The position numbers and the translations under genes were made by a program. From Oscheius tipulae (Eukaryota > Nematoda > Chromadorea > Rhabditida > Rhabditidae), in assembly GCA_037178975.1 (NCBI GenBank), contig JASJZH010000003.1:5704001-5768000 (forward strand): DNA of 64,000 nt, read 5' to 3'. The notes below the pieces were generated by a model that made no database searches, was not told the origin of the DNA, and saw only the letters and a list, made by a program, of their open reading frames with translations. Below are positions 13,401-23,876 of this stretch, one piece after another. The number at the start of each line of letters is the position of its first letter. Position 1 is the first letter of the stretch.

Positions 13401-15577
13401 TCTCTTTCAGATGGCTCGTAGCCCCTTCCAGGATTTTCCTACACCTCTTGAGCCCGTTACTCGACGAGCAAGTTTCAACCAGCCACGTAAAAGTACTGAA
13501 TTTGACGATTTTATTGAAAATGACGAGGAGGAAATCGTGGTTAGGAAGAGAAAGAACAGGGAAGAGAGCACGCAGCAGTCTAAAAGAAAAATTGGGTAGC
13601 AGTTTGTATCGGTTCCCAGTAGTTTTACTCTTTAGATCTCAACTTTCGAATCGTAACGACTTCGCCGGAGATAAAGATTCCTACAATCCGCCTGATCCAT
13701 TCGGCCCTCCAGTGCTCCGTCAGTTCAAAAGATCAGCCTCAATAATTGATTCTGGACCACCTTCCACTCCTGAGCCAATCCGTCCAGCTTCTAAACTCAC
13801 AGCCACTGTCAGCTTCTTCGACTCTACAGGATCACAGGTCCGCTCTAATCTATTGGTGGCATTTGACAGGTAATTGTTGGTTCTTTGCCACTATACAATT
13901 CGATTCAGCACATCGACAGTCGATGCGGTTCGTGAGAAGTGCCTGAAGTCTCTTCCCAGTCATCAGAAGGCATTCAAACTGTGTCTTGAAAATGGAACCG
14001 AGGTTTGCCCACTATTTTGATAAAGGTATAAAAGTTTAGATCGACTATGAGCTTGAGCTTTCTCTTCTCAAAACTGGCGATTTTGAGCCCGTCAAATTCA
14101 AATGTGTCATCGAGCTAGCAACTCCCGAGGTTCTTTTCAGAAGCTTCAAGCAAGGTACTTTCATGTCGTTGGTGCGATTTCATCTTAATAAAATAAGGAG
14201 CTGTCGTCTCCATCAGTCCGTCAAAGTCGGCGTAGGGACCCTTTTGTCAAAAATAGAAACGGCCGGGAAAGTGATAGCGGTAGCAAACAAAATCATTGTA
14301 GGAGAGAGAGGGATAGCGCTACAAGTTTTCATTAAATTGTGCCAATATCAGTGGGCGAGAACACTTTGTAGAGGTGGGGAAAGGGAAAGCGTCAGTCAAG
14401 TTTCTGACAAATTGTTTCAAATGCCTCAGTTTTGACACTTCGACACCCCTAACATTATCCAGAGCGACGTCGCAGACGGCTGGTTTGTTTCAGAGAATGC
14501 GGCGGAGAAGGAAGTCATAAGCCAGCTCTCGCAGTCCAAAAGTCTCCTCGACCTTACAAGGCTCGAAGTAGATCATTGCGCTCAGTCAATCTTCCGCTCT
14601 CTAGTCGAATCTCGCACTGCCCCCCGAACATTAAAGGTCAATACAACTGGTGAGAACTTTTCTTTTCTCGATAAACCTGAAATCTTCAGATTTGAGAGGC
14701 TTGGACATTCAGAGCCTATGCACCGTGTTCGAGAAGTGCGATACTCTCGAGGCCAGTTCGTGCAACATTTCGGACTTCATGATCGACCAAATAGTCGCCG
14801 CTGGGGTCTGTTTCCCGAATATCACCACCCTCGATCTGTCTTACAATTTAATCTCCTCTGCTGGTCTCTGCTCTTTTCTCGCCTTGACTCCTTCTGTCAG
14901 TCATCTGACCGTCCAAGGATTGAATCTGGAAGACAACACCAACAATTTTGCCGAAGCAATATCAGGTTTTTTTTTGTATTCGAAAACAGGTCACATCATT
15001 TTTTTCAGGTCTTCACAATCTCACTCATTTGCATCTCCGCCACTCCAAACTGAATCCTGCCGTGCTGGAACAGATCTTCACCGACTGTCATTCTATCGCC
15101 GTGCTCGACCTTGAAGGTGCCTGGATCCCTTTCGCCTTTACGGTAAACACTTTCTAATTCCCGTCTAATCATTGCGTTTTAGCCTTCCTGGATGCCAGCT
15201 CTCCGTGAACTGCGCTTGTCCAAGGCCGCTATTCTCGGATGGGAGTCTTTCGTCGAATGGATTGGCATGGGAGGAGTCGAGAAGCTGGATCTCTCGCTCA
15301 CGTCCGTTACTCCTGATCAGATTCTCTCCCTTTGTGAACTTCGTCAGGGAAAAAAGATCTCAATACGTCTGCTGAGGTATCGTTCTTCTTCTGCTAACTA
15401 GCTATAAACTGCTTGAGATGCCTTAATGTCGAGATGGGAATGAAACAATTGATCAATGGACTGACTCGTCTCCTGGAGAATGGTCGCCCTTGTCCCGTTT
15501 GTCTGCAGCTGCTCGCAGACGTCTCAAATAGAATTAGAAGAGATGTTCCCCAGCTCTCCAAGATTATTGAACATTAG
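10489..15577 (+). CDS. TONSL: Tonsoku-like protein (TONSL), replication-fork repair scaffold
   Basis: Twenty-four exons join without a frame break into 1292 residues, close to human TONSL (about 1378). The order is diagnostic: TPR-type helical repeats over roughly residues 1-460, an acidic stretch (DDSEDEQTDDENAEPS), ankyrin repeats with the canonical SGWTPLHEA motif, a basic and Ser/Pro-rich linker (PPLKKRKSFKSDSSPKR), a beta-rich middle, and a C-terminal leucine-rich repeat array (NITTLDLSYN, THLHLRHSKL). In animals TONSL partners MMS22L, reads newly deposited histone H4 through its ankyrin repeats, and promotes RAD51-dependent repair at stalled forks in the nucleus. The start is the first ATG, 2 nt after a TTTTAG acceptor, fitting trans-splicing. 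All introns are 36-43 nt except intron 19 (14155-14493, 339 nt). Exons: 10489-10729, 10769-10929, 10966-11079, 11120-11205, 11246-11511, 11553-11658, 11701-11902, 11944-12069, 12108-12197, 12237-12476, 12516-12674, 12714-12877, 12918-13012, 13051-13166, 13206-13370, 13411-13595, 13636-13869, 13909-14002, 14040-14154, 14494-14649, 14690-14965, 15009-15142, 15183-15376, 15418-15577. Confidence 0.93.
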
Positions 15578-15640
15578 TTTTAAGTTCTTGTAAATAGTCT
15601 TCGTTTTCAATGAATACGTTGTTTTCGAACAATCAAAGCT

Positions 15641-16486
15641 TTATTGACACGGCATGGCGTTGGGATCTGCTGGATCCCCCTGCTCACAAACTACCACCGG
15701 GTTGACTGTGCCTGTGAGTGTAGAGACCCACTGTCCCTGGTCATTGCAAACGATAAGACCATCAGGAAGAGTAACTGTCTGACAGCCGGCAAACAAGAAG
15801 TTGGGATCGTCCTAAAGTTTGGTTTGAAATTGAAAGAGAAACTCACCGTAAAGCTCATGGAAACATCAAAGTTGCCTCCTTGAGAGACGCAGGTCAGTGA
15901 CGGTACAATGCATTGACCGACGAGGAAAGTCAAGAGAGGAAAAGCATCCACTGCATTGGGTGTCGTCGTTTCTCCTACGGTAAGAGCTGCCTCGTCACAG
16001 GTCAAACAACTTCCGGCCGTTGTCGTAGTTGTCGTAATCGAGGTCGTTGTAGTGGTGGAAGTAGACGTAGTAGAAGTTGTCGAGCCTGTGGTTGTCCTGA
16101 GAATAGGTTTTGTTGAATATAGACGGACAACATTTCGTATCAGCAGAAACAAGATTTGTGGAGAGAATGCGTGCACTTTTCGGAGAGAGTTCAAAAGGTC
16201 AAGTGAAGTGACCGGTGGCTATTTTGGTTCGAATCTTGTCCTTTTTGAGGAATATGACAGAAAAAATGGGACTCACGTAGTTGTGGTGGTAGGCGATGTT
16301 GTTGTTGTGGTGCTTGAAGTGGACGATGTTGAACTTGTCGTAGTACCGGTCAGATCAGGAGACACTACACTGAACCCTCCTCTAATCAACAGTTCAGCCC
16401 GAAACCTGCCTTGAAGTGGAAATGCACCCCTGTCCGAATGATCCAATGCCAAAAAGTAAGAGTTTGAAAAAAGCATACGGAATCAT
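15641..16486 (-). CDS. Secreted Thr-rich mucin-like protein with six-Cys-type C-terminal domain, paralogue 1
   Basis: Four exons (16486-16410, 16369-16277, 16096-15847, 15811-15641) give 196 residues in frame. The N terminus is a signal peptide (MIPYAFFKLLLFGIGSFGQG), followed by Thr/Ser tracts that would be heavily O-glycosylated, then a Cys-containing domain opening AGSCLTCDEA and closing with DGLIVCNDQGQWVSTL and a Cys tail. The same domain, with the same terminal exon boundary, ends the gene at 19807-21354. It resembles the C6/DUF281-type domains found after Thr-rich stretches in nematode secreted proteins; that match is from memory and function is unknown. Intron 1 must use a GC donor (GCAGGT) to keep frame. 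The stop TAA overlaps an AATAAA polyadenylation signal. Likely a cuticle, mucus or extracellular protein. Confidence 0.78.
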
Positions 16487-16622
16487 TTAGCCTCGAGACA
16501 GGTAATAGAGAGACCCGTTAACGGGATGGATGCGGACTGGAGAGGGAATGAGGGCACAAGTGGCGTTCGGGAAATGTAGTCTGACCATCTCGAGAAGTCT
16601 GGACAAAAGAGGGAAGAATAGT

Positions 16623-18017
16623 TTATTGGTGAGATCTGGTATCTTTGGCGTGTTCGAAGTAGATGTAGGAGAATGTGTCCTTAAAGTAGTTCTTAGATTT
16701 TTCTGGATGAGTAACATACGCTCTTCGAGTTGAAGAGAGTGTATCTGCCTCCTTTATGCTTTTTGTGAGCGTCTCGAACCTCCACGTCTATTTCCTTAAG
16801 TCGACGAGACAGCCCCTTGAGACAAACGTATCTACATCTCTTCAGGTGACAAATGGTCTCGGGGAACCATACTTCCGTCCTATCGCGGGTGAGTTTTCTC
16901 TGGAAATGATTTGGTAATAAAGTGGAGAGAGATGCACCTGGACAAACTGGCAAACGCTCTGAGTTGTGATCAGACAACTTTCCAGATGAAGAGATGGATA
17001 GTTCTCTGCATCCATAAGACCTTTCAGCGATTCATCTCCGATTGCCAGTGCAGAGAACTTGTCCACAAACTTGACATCTTCGATTCGGATTGATTTCAGT
17101 TTTGTGGCGTCAAACTGAGCAATGTGAGAGTCTGTCAAACTCTCAGGCCTCATTCCGTGACATCCAATCACATCCAGACATTCTATTTTCTTGGCCATCG
17201 GAGCTAGCAGTCTGTGAAGTGTCAGCGAATTGGCTTCCGAGAAGTTGACATGGTTGAAGATCAATCGGTTGATGTCACATTCGGTCAGTTGGAGACGAAG
17301 GAAATCCACAAGAGTATCAGAGAGGGTAAGATTCTGAGCTTTTTGAAGTCGAGACGAAGAACTCTTACCTCAAAAACAATTCTCTCGAGAGAGAGCAGTC
17401 GAAAGCAGAAAGCCATGTAGATTGGCGTATTGACCTGGGACCAGGGGACAGTCAGTGTGCGTACGAGATGTTTCTCGTAGTTAACTCTTCGCAGTACTAA
17501 CGCCTTTTTGGTGGAGCTGATAACCAGACGAGAGATCTGATATCATTTTATAAATCCGGAAAGAGACAGGATACCTTGATTTTCGGCAGATTCCTGAGCT
17601 CCAGAATCTCTTTGGACATCTGGGACCATCTTCGGCAGACTCGTCTGCATTGAATGACTGTTTTGTTGTCAAGGTTAGACAGGATTTGATAGAGAATCTC
17701 GATAGGTACCTTCTGAAGTTTTATTTTCATAGTGTTTGGGGGCGAATCCTCACCTCAATAGGACCGCTAGCTTCAGTACTCGAATCGATCACTTTCCTCT
17801 TCGGAAGAATCCAGTTAGTCAGAGACCTCCAAGTCATCTGAAGTAGACTCTCTTCGTTTCGACGAAACTTCTTCTCCAATCTAAAATGACAGAATAAGTA
17901 ACAGCTGACCACTAATTAGACTCACACGGAGCCTTTATATTCCTTACGAAAATCGTGCTCACTTTTAGTTATCGTCGGATAGCTCAGTTTTCTTTTGATA
18001 GGTGCATCCGTTCCCAT
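16623..18017 (-). CDS. F-box protein with leucine-rich C-terminal region
   Basis: About 388 residues in seven exons. A short N-terminal segment (starting MGTDAPIKRKLSYP) precedes a clear F-box at roughly residues 74-115 (KVPIEILYQILSNLDNKTVI, then CRRVCRRW), which binds Skp1 in an SCF ubiquitin ligase. The rest is leucine-rich with LRR-like spacing (SLTLHRLLAPM, KIECLDVIGCHGM, KLKSIRIEDVKFV), probably the substrate-recruiting surface, as in the worm FBXA/FBXL-like classes. The start ATG lies 22 nt after an unpaired TTTTCAG acceptor. The gene is on the same strand as the mucin-like gene and ends 137 nt before that gene's start. The substrate is unknown. F-box families are often expanded in worms. 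Confidence 0.85.
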
Positions 18018-18659
18018 AATGAACTGTTAGAGGAGGACCTGAAAAGCAGGAAGAATCAAAAGATGAAATGACTGAGAGTAGTCTTTGCAGGGTGAATGTT
18101 GGAACGGTGAAAACATTGAGACAGACCCCGGCTGCTGCTACGTAGTACTTTGAGCCCGTTCACGTGAACAACACATGCCAGTCCGTCTGGGGAAGTCCCT
18201 GTCTATCATTAAAAAAACCAAGATGAAAAAGAATCTTATCGGTGTTGAAATGAGTGTTGAGATAGTGCAGATGAGTTTCAGAGAAAAGCAGTACATCATA
18301 TAAAGAATTCGTAATGGAAGCGACCCGGCCCCCAGTCGCGTCAACAGTGGTCAGCTGGTCAACAAGGATAACGGGTCGATCTTACAATTAGGCAAAATGA
18401 CTGGTCAGTGGTCTTGTTTGTTTGCTGTATGATAGTCAGAAATCATTTGCTTTTAATAAATTTTTCGGAAACCTTTCTACTGAAAGTAAGAAAGAGAAAG
18501 CGTTTCCTGAACTATCATTAGTTAGTAAGATAAGAAACTACCTCCTGTAGTGAAAAAGGCCATGTGACCACTTTTCTCGTCAAACTGCAGTTCTGTCACA
18601 TATCACTGCCACTGATTATAGTTTGGTCTCTCATATTTTTGGAAGAGCAGCACCCAATC
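18018..18659. other. Spacer without recognised gene
   Basis: This is the putative promoter side of the F-box gene followed by sequence in which I see nothing recognisable. Confidence 0.4.
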
Positions 18660-18990
18660 TCTACACACTTCGACGCCACCTCAGTCTCGAATTACCAATG
18701 TGCATACCGAAGCCCGATTCGGCCCTTAGGCTAAAGTCTTAGAGTGTTCAGGTCCGTGTTGATCGGGACTGGGCCCTAGTCAAGGTGAATAGAGAAAAGC
18801 TGTTGAGAGTGGAAGTGAAAGAGTTGGGTAGAGGTTTGGTAGAAAGTAGAAATACCTGACCTAGAGTAGAAGGAGACGAGCAGCACTGGCAGAGCAAAAA
18901 CGATCAAATGAACTCAAAATGCGCATGTAAAGTTGACAAGCTTTGACAAGACATCGTCGAAAGTTCTATTTGTAATAGAAAGCTTGTTCT
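18660..18990 (+). repeat. Interspersed repeat family A, copy 1
   Basis: This copy shares with 60180-60477 (inverted) and 60815-61060 a block of GCATACCGAAGCCCGATTCG, then TTGGTAGAAAGT, AAATACCT, a GACGAGCAGCA-TGGC block and ATGAACTCAAA. Relative to the other copies it carries roughly 100 nt of extra sequence in the middle. The TATA-like string is present but altered here (AGAAATACC instead of TATAAATACC). Confidence 0.65.
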
Positions 18991-19806
18991 TTATCCATTA
19001 GGACTCCCTTTTGTGATCTACGTCACAAAAAGGACTATGAATTGTGATTTTTTGATGCCTGTAACCCTAATTTGAGTCTGTTCGGGATATCAGTGCGTTC
19101 ACTTAAACCCGCGAATGAACGGATGTTTGATCCCGAAAAGGAACATTAGCTTTCGGTAAGTAGCCTCGTTCCTTTTTTTCATGTCAAAATGACTCCTAAC
19201 GGCCTAACGAATGCAATAGGAAAAGGGCGGTGGTTTTCTGGTCGAAGAGGAAAGGAGCGCCGAGCTAGATTAGCTCTCTTGTGAGAAGAACGAAAACGGA
19301 TAGACGGGAATCGGAACAGCTTTCTCCTTTCTATACAAGAGAAGGTGGTCGCCACCTCCTGTCTGCTTGTTTTCCACTGCATAACTGAACTGTCCGTCCG
19401 CAACTGGTATGCACTTCGGAGTAGTTGAAGATCATTAGGAGCTAGTTACTTACACTCCTAAACTTTACCTGATTGCCTGCCCTTTGAGTAAACCTTTCTA
19501 CTTTTACTGTTCGTTCCAGTTTTGAACTAAAGGTCTACAAGATCCATTGTTGTCAAGAGTCATATGTCTTGACAGATGTCTCTAACGAATTGCATAGCTG
19601 CAGTATGAACTGCTTCTTAGCTCTTAAGTCATCAACACTTTTCTCTCTCTGATCAGATCACTTTTCCGCCAATTTTAGCAAGAACAAGAGCCCGTCCACA
19701 GATTTATCGGGTATCCGCAATCGTCGATATCGCGAGAACGAGGTGACGAAAAAGAGGCGCACTATAAGAGGTAGCCGTGAAGGGGAAGACCGGCTGGTCA
19801 GTTTCC
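18991..19806. other. Upstream region of mucin-like paralogue 2
   Basis: No gene is supported here. A small minus-strand frame (19179-19403) has no family resemblance. Confidence 0.4.
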
Positions 19807-21354
19807 ATGTTTCCAACTCTCATCATCTGGCTGTTGATCCCACCGCTATCCAATGGTTGTGCTGCTACTGACAAGTCAGTTCTTTTCAGTTGAAAGTTTC
19901 AAATCAGTCTTTTGCAGTACAGCCACGGCTACCACAACCACCTCATCGACCACAACTACGTAAGTTTGAGAAACGAGTTGGGGGAAGTATCCACGTGGCA
20001 TGTAAATGGGGATAGGGTTAGGAAAAGGTTGAATTATGAGGATGTAACAGAGAAGCAACGACTACGACAACGCCTACCCCTACTTCAACCACGTGAGTGG
20101 CAGGAAGGAACGAGGGTGAAAAGATTTCCAGAACACCGACTACAACTAGCACATCTACCTCCACCTCCACTTCAACATCTACCTCCACTAGCACGTCCAC
20201 GTAAGTCTTATCACGGAATAGAGATGCGATGTAGACCCTCAGTTCTTGTAGGCATTTTAATGACAGACATTATATCGTTCATAGTATGAAAGATACTCTT
20301 ACAGCACGTCGACTACCACCACAACTCCAACAACCACTTCTACGACTACCACAACTACCACCACTCCGACAACGACTACCACAACAACTACTCCAACAAC
20401 AACGACGACCACGTTTGTTCTCTATCATATGTTTGCTGATCGTGGCATTCCAGAACTCCGACTACGACGACGACCACGTGAGTTGAGCAGAATGGGTTAC
20501 ACTAACTTGAAGCATGTCACGTGGATAGAATGTTATCAAACTGATCTTGACTCTTTTAGAACAACTCCTACGACAACGACAACAACCACCACCCCAACCA
20601 CTACGACTACAACCACGTTGGTTTGACTCTTTTTCTAACTTTTGATTCAGAACACCCACCACGACGACTAGCACAACGACCACGTGAGTTTAGAAAAGCA
20701 TGGGAATGAGATTGAGTTTGACATGGGTGCATGCCACGTGTATTTGATTGATTGTGTTCTAACTGAAGAGTTTTTAGAACGACAAGCCCGACAACCACAA
20801 CTACAACTACAACCACAACCTCACCCACTACAACGACTACGTTAGTTTAGCCAGTCTATCAGTCAGCTCTACTTTCAGAACAACCACTGGGACTACGACA
20901 ACGACAACAACTGCTGGAAGTAGCTCCGTTCTTTTTCTCCCTTTTCAGTTATTTTTAGCATGTTCTTCTTGTGCCACCACAGGAACCGGCGCATTGACAC
21001 CGGGAACCACAGATTTACCGGACAGTATAGATGGAACTCTCGTTTACAACTACATAACGGATCCTGTGACGGGATGTCTTTCGGCCACAGCCACCTGCAC
21101 TTCTGTCCAAGGCAACTGGGCCTTGACGATATTTTTAACGGTATTTTATGGTCCGTTCCAATTCCAACCAATGTTTATAGGAAAATCCAAATGCTATTTT
21201 CAACGGAGGATGTACTTCAATTGACCTGCCGCCTGGCATTATAATATGTCAAAACGGCAACTGGATATCCACGATAACGAACAATGTGAATCCGATGGCC
21301 GTGTGTTCTCAAGCTGATCCAGCTGTCTCGGATCCGGATGTGTGTGGTCCGTAA
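19807..21354 (+). CDS. Secreted Thr-rich mucin-like protein with six-Cys-type C-terminal domain, paralogue 2
   Basis: Twelve exons give 300 residues. Exon 1 encodes a signal peptide (MFPTLIIWLLIPPLSNG). Exons 2-9 (42, 42, 69, 108, 24, 57, 33 and 63 nt) are all multiples of three, all bounded by phase-2 introns that split a Thr codon as AC|N, and encode almost only Thr with some Ser/Pro. Exons 10-12 encode the C-terminal Cys domain (AGTCSSCATT, ATCTSVQGNWALT, IIICQNGNWIST), which aligns along its length with the gene at 15641-16486, including the final intron position. The symmetric cassettes can be added, lost or skipped without changing frame, so tract length is probably variable. Exons: 19807-19874, 19918-19959, 20051-20092, 20132-20200, 20305-20412, 20454-20477, 20560-20616, 20651-20683, 20778-20840, 20879-20919, 20959-21140, 21181-21354. 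Presumed extracellular; molecular role unknown. Confidence 0.82.
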
Positions 21355-21597
21355 TTTAACTTTTTAATTTATAATATTTTCCGGGTTGTGTTATTCTTAA
21401 TAATATTTTGTTCGAATCACTTGCGCAGATCACGACGTCACTCCATTACTATGAAGAGGGCCACTTGGTCGCACTTAGGAGGCCGCCATAAAGATTTCGA
21501 GACGTTCAAGGCCAGTTTCTAAAGGACAACTCCGGGATTATAGAAATCTATATTCAAGTGAAAATGGAATGTAAAAAGTGAGAAAAAGTGAAACAAT

Positions 21598-22799
21598 CTA
21601 TTTGGCTGTCTTCTCAGCTCGCTGTTTCTTCCAAGAGGATCCGTCCAAGTTGATCCATTCAAGCCAATCATCGCATATTGTCCGTCTTTCCTGAAATATT
21701 CACAACTTTTAGCAACAAATATTGAACCAACCTGATCGTAGACAACTCCGCTGAGTGCCATCAGAGCTGCGTCTCCCTTGATACAGAAAACATTGGCAAG
21801 ATAGGCATCAATTTCTGCGAGGAGACCGAGAAACTCTCCTTCTCGGCTGAAATTGAGGAAGCGTCCGGATTTATCCATCACGACAAAATTGTCTCCGTAC
21901 CTGAAAAGTCATTTTCTTGAAAATCAAAATAGCTCACTTACTTGACTATCGCTCGCGGGAAAAATATTTTTCCCTCCTCTTTTCCAGCGGAACTGAACGA
22001 CTTCTTGATTCTTCCTTCAGTTGGATTAATTACCACTAATCGTTGTCTAAACTGATGGTTAAATAGCACATAAAATGCTTACTTTGAATACATTTGGACG
22101 GGCCGCTCTGCTACAGAAGCTACCAGAGTTTCTTCATCCAGAATGCAAAGAGACTGGAAAGCCTCTCCTTCGATGGATATCAGAGGATCCCAGCCGATTG
22201 GAACGTCGATAGAAGTTTTAAAAACACTGTTGGGCACACAAATGAAAAATCGCTTACTTGATTATGACGGATGAATTGCCTTCAGGATGTTTGCTAGCAT
22301 AGAGCTCACCGGCCGGACTGACGACCAAAGAGAAGACTACAATGATATTCAAAAAAAATAACAAAAAGGAACTCACGTAATCCATCGAAGAAGGACTCGT
22401 GTTTCATCTCTCCATCTAGCGTGAAAAATCTCACTTCCGTCGTCTTCTCTTTGTCCTCTCCGCAAGTGTAGATTATCTTAATCAGATGGGTTGAACAAAC
22501 TGAGTGTGACTAACAGTATCATTGTAACAAACAACTTGACAGAATGCGGCCATCTTCTTGGGAAAAAGATTTTTTCTCTCCCACAGAGTTGTCAACTTTT
22601 CGCCATGGAACTTGAATAAACCACCTTTTGTGGCAACCTGAACAATGGGATGAACTAAAAGAGAAATAAATCTAACCCAAATGTTTCCTTCTCTATCGAA
22701 GCAGATGCCATAGGGAACTGTTGCTCCTCTCGGTGTTAGATGGAGGAACATCTCGTCGAACCGCTGCATATCTGAGGTATCTGATGCTGGCTCCACCAT
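21598..22799 (-). CDS. NHL/SMP-30-like beta-propeller protein
   Basis: Seven exons read into roughly 330 residues. The pattern of short blades is visible: [19 protein letters not shown] early, [19 protein letters not shown] in the middle and [20 protein letters not shown] later, each with the G-x-hydrophobic-(W/Y)-hydrophobic-A spacing typical of NHL or gluconolactonase-type six-bladed propellers. I see no RING, B-box or signal peptide, so it may be a stand-alone cytosolic propeller. The start ATG is 3 nt after a CTTCCAG acceptor, fitting trans-splicing. The C terminus is basic ([10 protein letters not shown]). Without a search I cannot name the orthologue, and ligand-binding or catalytic residues are not evident. 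Confidence 0.7.
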
Positions 22800-23059
22800 T
22801 TCCTGGAAGCTCCGTTGTTATGAAATGGTTTTCAATCGTTCTGTGATACCATCGGACGAGAAAACAATGCAAAACACAGAAGAGCGACTATGAAACAAGT
22901 ACGAAACCACTGAACGGTCTCAATTCTTGGTCGTCAGTTTAAAGGACTGTCTCGCGACAAATTTGAATTCTGAATATGCCGGTCAGCTGGTTCCATTCAC
23001 TTTTTTTCCATTCTCTTCACATTTTATCAAACTAAACGATCTTTTTATTTTGTAGCAAA

Positions 23060-23545
23060 ATGCCGAAGAATAGCGAGAAAAAAAAGCTTCCGCCGAAAGA
23101 AATAGCCAAAATGAAGAATGCAGGGTCAATTCAAGGAACGAGCAAAAACAGCGAAAAACAGTTTGGTTTTTCCAATATTCTTTGTTTACTTCGTTATTCC
23201 AGATCAGTACGAAAACAGAAAGTCAGCAACTTCGAGAGGGCGAAACAAGTTTATGAGAAGATACAGACGGAGAAAAGACAGAAACGTGAAGAAGTTCTTA
23301 AAGGCTTTTTCTCTTCATTTCATACATTTTCAGGCCCGAATTGAACGAGAACAACGAGCGGAGGCGATCCAGAAGTACAATAAGACGAAAAAGAAGATGA
23401 ACCAGGTTGAAACTTCTTGCTTTTTTCTAATGTAACATTTGAGGCGATCAAGAAAACAAATCGTAAAGGTCAACCAAACCTTAGTGCTCAAATGGATGTG
23501 CTATTGGGCAAAATTAAGACGAAAATCGACAAAAATGAGATCTAG
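23060..23545 (+). CDS. CCDC59: CCDC59/TAP26-type rRNA-processing protein
   Basis: Four exons (23060-23160, 23203-23293, 23334-23405, 23444-23545) give 121 residues. The protein is Lys/Arg/Glu-rich and helical, and its C terminus (KKTNRKGQPNLSAQMDVLL) matches the conserved KGQPNL-MEYLL signature of the CCDC59/TAP26 and yeast Fyv7 family. That family acts in small-subunit rRNA processing in the nucleolus; human TAP26 was also described as a co-factor of TTF-1. The protein is shorter than human CCDC59 (about 240 residues), keeping mostly the conserved core. The ATG lies 4 nt after a TTTGTAG acceptor. Confidence 0.75.
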
Positions 23546-23876
23546 ATATGATTCAATATTGTTCTTGTTAAGTTTATAAAGAGTGCGATTACCCTTTGGT
23601 CCGTGATATTGGTCATTCTCCATCAATTCCTCACTTTCAGTAAATACTTGTCTCTGTTTCCCCTTTGTTGTTCCTCAAATGCTGAGGCAAAGACGATCGA
23701 TCGGACGATCTAATCGCCTCTTTGTTGTTGGCATTCTCAACCGACCGGACCCGTAATTTATTCCTGTCGCGACAGCTGATTGTCAGATAGCCATGCATAC
23801 CATTTAGTTTCTTACCTTCCATTGCTCTTTATTAGTTTCCCCCTCTCCCTTCCAGTCTTATCATCTGTTTGCAGTG
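23546..23876. other. Spacer between CCDC59-like gene and the next plus-strand gene
   Basis: No gene is seen. The end of the spacer is pyrimidine-rich and closes with TTTGCAG 2 nt before the next ATG, so it is probably the outron of that gene. Confidence 0.5.
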
